Assembly (NCBI GenBank): GCA_009704065.1
Contig: WLEX01000047.1
Span: 1 to 8,213 of the forward strand
DNA from: Actinomycetota bacterium
GTDB lineage: Bacteria > Actinomycetota > Acidimicrobiia > Acidimicrobiales > Ilumatobacteraceae
Length of the DNA: 8,213 nt
Reading direction: 5' to 3'
Positions 5,832 to 8,213 of this stretch are shown in pieces; within the stretch, counting starts at the first letter, position 1; each line of letters opens with the position of its first letter. The translations under genes were made by a program, and so were the position numbers. Under the pieces are notes generated by a model. It saw nothing but the letters and a program-made list of their open reading frames with translations, did no database searches and was not told the DNA's origin.

Positions 5832-7534
5832 CGGCTTTCGGCGACGAGTGAGCCCTTGCCAACAAGATCGCGCAGTGATGTCTTCAAGAACTTGCCTGCT
5901 GCGTTACGTGGCAGCGGCTCGTTCATGATTACAACATGGTTCGGAACCTTGAACGATGAGATCTTGCCATCAAGGAACTGCCACAATTCGTGCGCGGTAA
6001 TTGATTCGCCTTCCTTCGGCAAAATTGCAACAGCAACTTCTTCGCCAAGGCGTTCGTGGGGCACACCAAACACAGCAACTTCGTGCACGGCTGGGTGTTC
6101 ATAAATTGCGCCTTCAACTTCGACGCAGTAAATGTTTTCACCTCCACGCAAAATCATGTCTTTGATGCGGTCTTTAATGAACAAGAAACCTTCATCGTCG
6201 ATGTAGCCACCGTCGCCGGTGCGCAACCAACCATCAACAATGGTTTCTGCGGTTGCATCAGGACGGTTCCAGTACCCACGAATGAGCATGGGGCCGAACA
6301 TGCAGATTTCGCCCATTTCATTTGGTCCGAGTGTCTTGAAAGTTTCAGGGTCACGAATTTCTACGCGCATTGGCCATGTGGCACGGCCAGTACTGGTAGG
6401 ACGATCGGTGTAGAACTTGCCGGTGTTGCCAGGGCCATACGCGTTGGTTTCGGTCATGCCGTATCCAAGTTGTGGGCTGCCCTTCTTCACTGCCTTATCG
6501 ACCTTGTCGACCAATGCTGCAGGTGCTGGTGCACCGCCGCCGCCCACTGCACGAAGGCTGCTGGTGTCGTACTTGTCGAAGTCGGGGTGGTTCACAAGGT
6601 CGAACGACTGTGTAGGTACACCAACAAAGTTTGTGATGTTCTCGTCTTGAATGATCGGCAATGCTTTGCCTGCATCCCACTTGAACATGATGACGAGCTT
6701 GAGGCCAGCCATAAAGCAGCTGAGCATCACGGGAACACAACCGGTCACGTGGAACAGAGGCACGATCAAAATGAACGATGGCGGGAACGGATCTGCTGGT
6801 GCCTCTGGCTCGTCACTTGCAAGCTTCAGAACTGCGTTACGTGCCGAGAACGCCATGAGTGCGCTGAGTACTGCACGGTGAGTAGATACAGCACCCTTCG
6901 GGCGACCTGTGGTTCCCGAGGTGTACAAGATGGTGGCATCGTCGTCGAGAGAAATATCGGCAACCAATGGTCCAAGGCCAGTTTTTACAACCTTTGCCCA
7001 TTCGTCGACATCGGCACCCAATTCGCGCTCGGGGCGTACGCACAACATTTTGATGCCGTGCTTGCTGCACGATGCATGTGCAGTATCGATGCGCTGTTGG
7101 TCACCAATGAGAACTTTTGCGCCGGAGTCTTGCAATGCAAAATCCATTTCGTCTTCGGTCCACCATGCATTGAACGACACGTTGATGGCACCAATCGAAA
7201 TGATTGCCGCAAAGGCCATGATCCACTCGGGGAAGTTACGCATAGCAACGGCAACACGGTCACCTTTTTTCACACCGTAGGTATGAACGAGCAAATGGCA
7301 AAGCCCATCGACCTGATCCATGGTTTGCGCAAAGCTCCACTTTTCACCTTCGTAAATAACAAACGTGGTGTCTCCGAAGTTGCGAGCATTTTGCAAGACA
7401 AGCGCAAGGTTGGGAGGAGTGTTCTTGAACACGTCCATCTTCACGCCGAACACTTCGGCTGGCATTAACTCAAAAGGTGTCCCAGATCCTGGTGACAAAA
7501 CTTTTTCTTGCGCTTCTATCCATGACAATGCCAT
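5828..7534 (-). CDS. Acyl-CoA synthetase (AMP-binding, class I adenylate-forming; FadD-like)
   Basis: A 568-residue ligase expected to activate a carboxylic acid, probably a fatty acid, as an acyl-adenylate and then transfer it to CoA. The AMP-binding core motifs appear in order: the phosphate loop YTSGTTGRPKG at 204-214, VPLFHVTG near 258-265, GYGMTE at 357-362, WLRTGD at 436-441 with the ribose-binding Asp441, the hinge DRIKDMILRGGENI at 455-468, and NAAGK with catalytic Lys548 in the C-terminal domain. No membrane segment or signal peptide is seen. Chain-length preference cannot be read from the sequence; medium/long-chain or an aromatic acid are both possible. The start is ATG at 7534-7532, preceded by a modest GGGGA ribosome site 5 nt upstream and by a promoter candidate about 40 bp upstream. 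The TAA stop overlaps the convergent toxin stop. It stands alone on its strand, separated from the upstream gene by a terminator. Confidence 0.93.
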   Translation of the reverse strand: MALSWIEAQEKVLSPGSGTPFELMPAEVFGVKMDVFKNTPPNLALVLQNARNFGDTTFVIYEGEKWSFAQTMDQVDGLCHLLVHTYGVKKGDRVAVAMRNFPEWIMAFAAIISIGAINVSFNAWWTEDEMDFALQDSGAKVLIGDQQRIDTAHASCSKHGIKMLCVRPERELGADVDEWAKVVKTGLGPLVADISLDDDATILYTSGTTGRPKGAVSTHRAVLSALMAFSARNAVLKLASDEPEAPADPFPPSFILIVPLFHVTGCVPVMLSCFMAGLKLVIMFKWDAGKALPIIQDENITNFVGVPTQSFDLVNHPDFDKYDTSSLRAVGGGGAPAPAALVDKVDKAVKKGSPQLGYGMTETNAYGPGNTGKFYTDRPTSTGRATWPMRVEIRDPETFKTLGPNEMGEICMFGPMLIRGYWNRPDATAETIVDGWLRTGDGGYIDDEGFLFIKDRIKDMILRGGENIYCVEVEGAIYEHPAVHEVAVFGVPHERLGEEVAVAILPKEGESITAHELWQFLDGKISSFKVPNHVVIMNEPLPRNAAGKFLKTSLRDLVGKGSLVAESR

Positions 7535-7572
7535 TGGTATCCCCTAGCCCTCAACCGTGTGGTGAAAGGGAA

Positions 7573-7602
7573 AGTCTAGGTGTGTATGCGCCATGCGTCA
7601 CA
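7573..7602 (-). promoter_or_regulatory. Promoter candidate for the acyl-CoA synthetase gene
   Basis: Read on the minus strand, TGTGAC (7602-7597) is followed after 18 nt by TAGACT (7578-7573), matching a loose -35 and a TANNNT -10. Transcription would begin near 7566, leaving a leader of about 30 nt that carries the GGGGA ribosome site. The position, directly after the terminator of the upstream gene and before the synthetase start, makes it plausible. Confidence 0.45.
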
Positions 7603-7614
7603 TTCGGTATGACG

Positions 7615-7634
7615 AAAAGACCCGAACGGGGTCT
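7615..7634 (-). terminator. Intrinsic terminator after the GlpR-like gene
   Basis: On the minus strand a 6-bp stem AGACCC / GGGTCT with loop CGTTC begins 1 nt after the TAA stop of the membrane-protein gene and runs directly into a short T-run (TTTT counting the last stem base). The stem is short and the T-run is modest, so termination may be partial, but the location is right for separating this gene from the acyl-CoA synthetase. Confidence 0.6.
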
Positions 7635-7635
7635 A

Positions 7636-8205
7636 TTAGGCAGCGCGGCGGTGACTATTGACGCGGCGCAAGTATTCCTGGTTGCGGATCTGCACCAAGA
7701 CATAGCAATAAGCGGCGAGGCCTAGGAAGGAAACCGTAAAGCCATAGAGCATGACAGTGCTTCCAGTGGTGACACCAAGGAACAAAGTGACAGCGTTGGC
7801 GGCCACCATTCCGTAGAGAACGTTGACGCGACGGCGACGCACCACTTCACGAGAAGACATGAAGGCAGTTTCAGCGGCGTAATGCGCACGAGGAAGTTCG
7901 GCCGTGTGGTGGCTACGGCGGTGACGAGGCTCTGCTTCGAGCACTCCGTCACTTGCTACCAAGCGCGGGCGTTGTTGTGGCTGGCGAGAAACAGGGGCCA
8001 AGCGAGGAGAAGGAGCAAGAGGGCGAGCCATGGCGCGCATGGGGCCTTGGGTACCTGGCGCTTGTGTGCGCTGCAAGGTGTGAAGTTGGCGACGAAAGTC
8101 CGACACCGAAGAGACAGCTCCACCATCAAATCGTGAACGCAAGAGAGGTGGCAAAAGAACTGCCATCCACATTGCGCCGATGATGAGAAGAACTAGTTGG
8201 CTCAT
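7636..8205 (-). CDS. Three-helix membrane protein, GlpR-like (actinobacterial)
   Basis: A 189-residue protein. One hydrophobic helix is at residues 3-22, ending in LLPPLLRSR, and is followed by a polar, Pro/Arg/Gln-rich region of about 100 residues that is likely disordered. A basic RRRR patch at 123-126 leads into two closely spaced helices (about 127-147 and 151-173) and a basic tail. This architecture resembles actinobacterial proteins such as M. tuberculosis Rv0996 / corynebacterial GlpR, the membrane receptor of a gephyrin-like protein linked to cell division. That assignment rests on remembered architecture and short similarities (single helix, PPLLRSR, then SVSDFRRQLHTLQR), not on alignment. 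The positive-inside rule would place the long linker in the cytoplasm. ATG at 8205-8203 is taken as the start because the first helix begins at once; only 8 bases lie upstream in the window, so its promoter is not visible. The expected Glp partner is not in the window. Confidence 0.72.
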   Translation of the reverse strand: MSQLVLLIIGAMWMAVLLPPLLRSRFDGGAVSSVSDFRRQLHTLQRTQAPGTQGPMRAMARPLAPSPRLAPVSRQPQQRPRLVASDGVLEAEPRHRRSHHTAELPRAHYAAETAFMSSREVVRRRRVNVLYGMVAANAVTLFLGVTTGSTVMLYGFTVSFLGLAAYCYVLVQIRNQEYLRRVNSHRRAA

Positions 8206-8213
8206 TGATGAAC

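Noticed and set aside
6056..7468. 470-codon open frame on the plus strand opposite the acyl-CoA synthetase
   Set aside because: Its translation is rich in Cys and His, has no recognisable domain, and lies wholly antisense to a gene with every AMP-binding motif. It is a by-product of that gene's codon use.
1..8213. CRISPR arrays, tRNA or rRNA genes, insertion sequences, phage or attachment sites
   Set aside because: No regularly spaced repeats, tRNA-like cloverleaf ends, transposase motifs or long terminal inverted repeats were found on reading either strand.

Overview
This 8.2-kb window looks like ordinary, densely packed chromosome of an actinobacterium. The best guess is a moderate-GC, aquatic, Acidimicrobiia-like lineage. 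That placement is inferred from the style of the M1 aminopeptidase, a GlpR-like actinobacterial membrane protein, GTG starts without Shine-Dalgarno sequences, and TANNNT boxes just upstream of starts. No rRNA or other taxonomic marker is present, so it is tentative.

Layout from left to right. Positions 1-1412 (minus strand) hold a PfkB-family, adenosine kinase-like kinase followed 17 bp later by queF, which runs off the left edge. A 46-bp divergent intergenic space (1413-1458) separates these from a plus-strand pair: a full-length M1 zinc aminopeptidase (1459-3984) and a 12-helix MFS transporter whose start probably lies inside the aminopeptidase gene (3929-5212). Next comes a small two-gene module with its own recognisable promoter: a DUF433 antitoxin (5254-5475) and a DUF5615 PIN-like toxin (5472-5831), overlapping by 4 nt. 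The toxin meets a minus-strand acyl-CoA synthetase (5828-7534) tail to tail, with overlapping stop codons. A 101-bp gap (7535-7635) holds an intrinsic terminator and a promoter. The last gene (7636-8205, minus) encodes a three-helix membrane protein resembling GlpR.

The genes look mostly like independent housekeeping functions: nucleoside salvage, queuosine-type tRNA modification, peptide turnover, efflux or uptake, fatty-acid activation and possibly division. The accessory element is the toxin-antitoxin pair. Intergenic space is very small; no stretch above 300 bases lacks a gene, and no RNA genes, insertion sequences or CRISPR arrays were seen. I did not find a convincing new multi-gene system. 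The points most worth checking are a QueF whose catalytic-histidine position is alanine, likely leaderless promoters, and small sequence features bracketing the toxin-antitoxin module.
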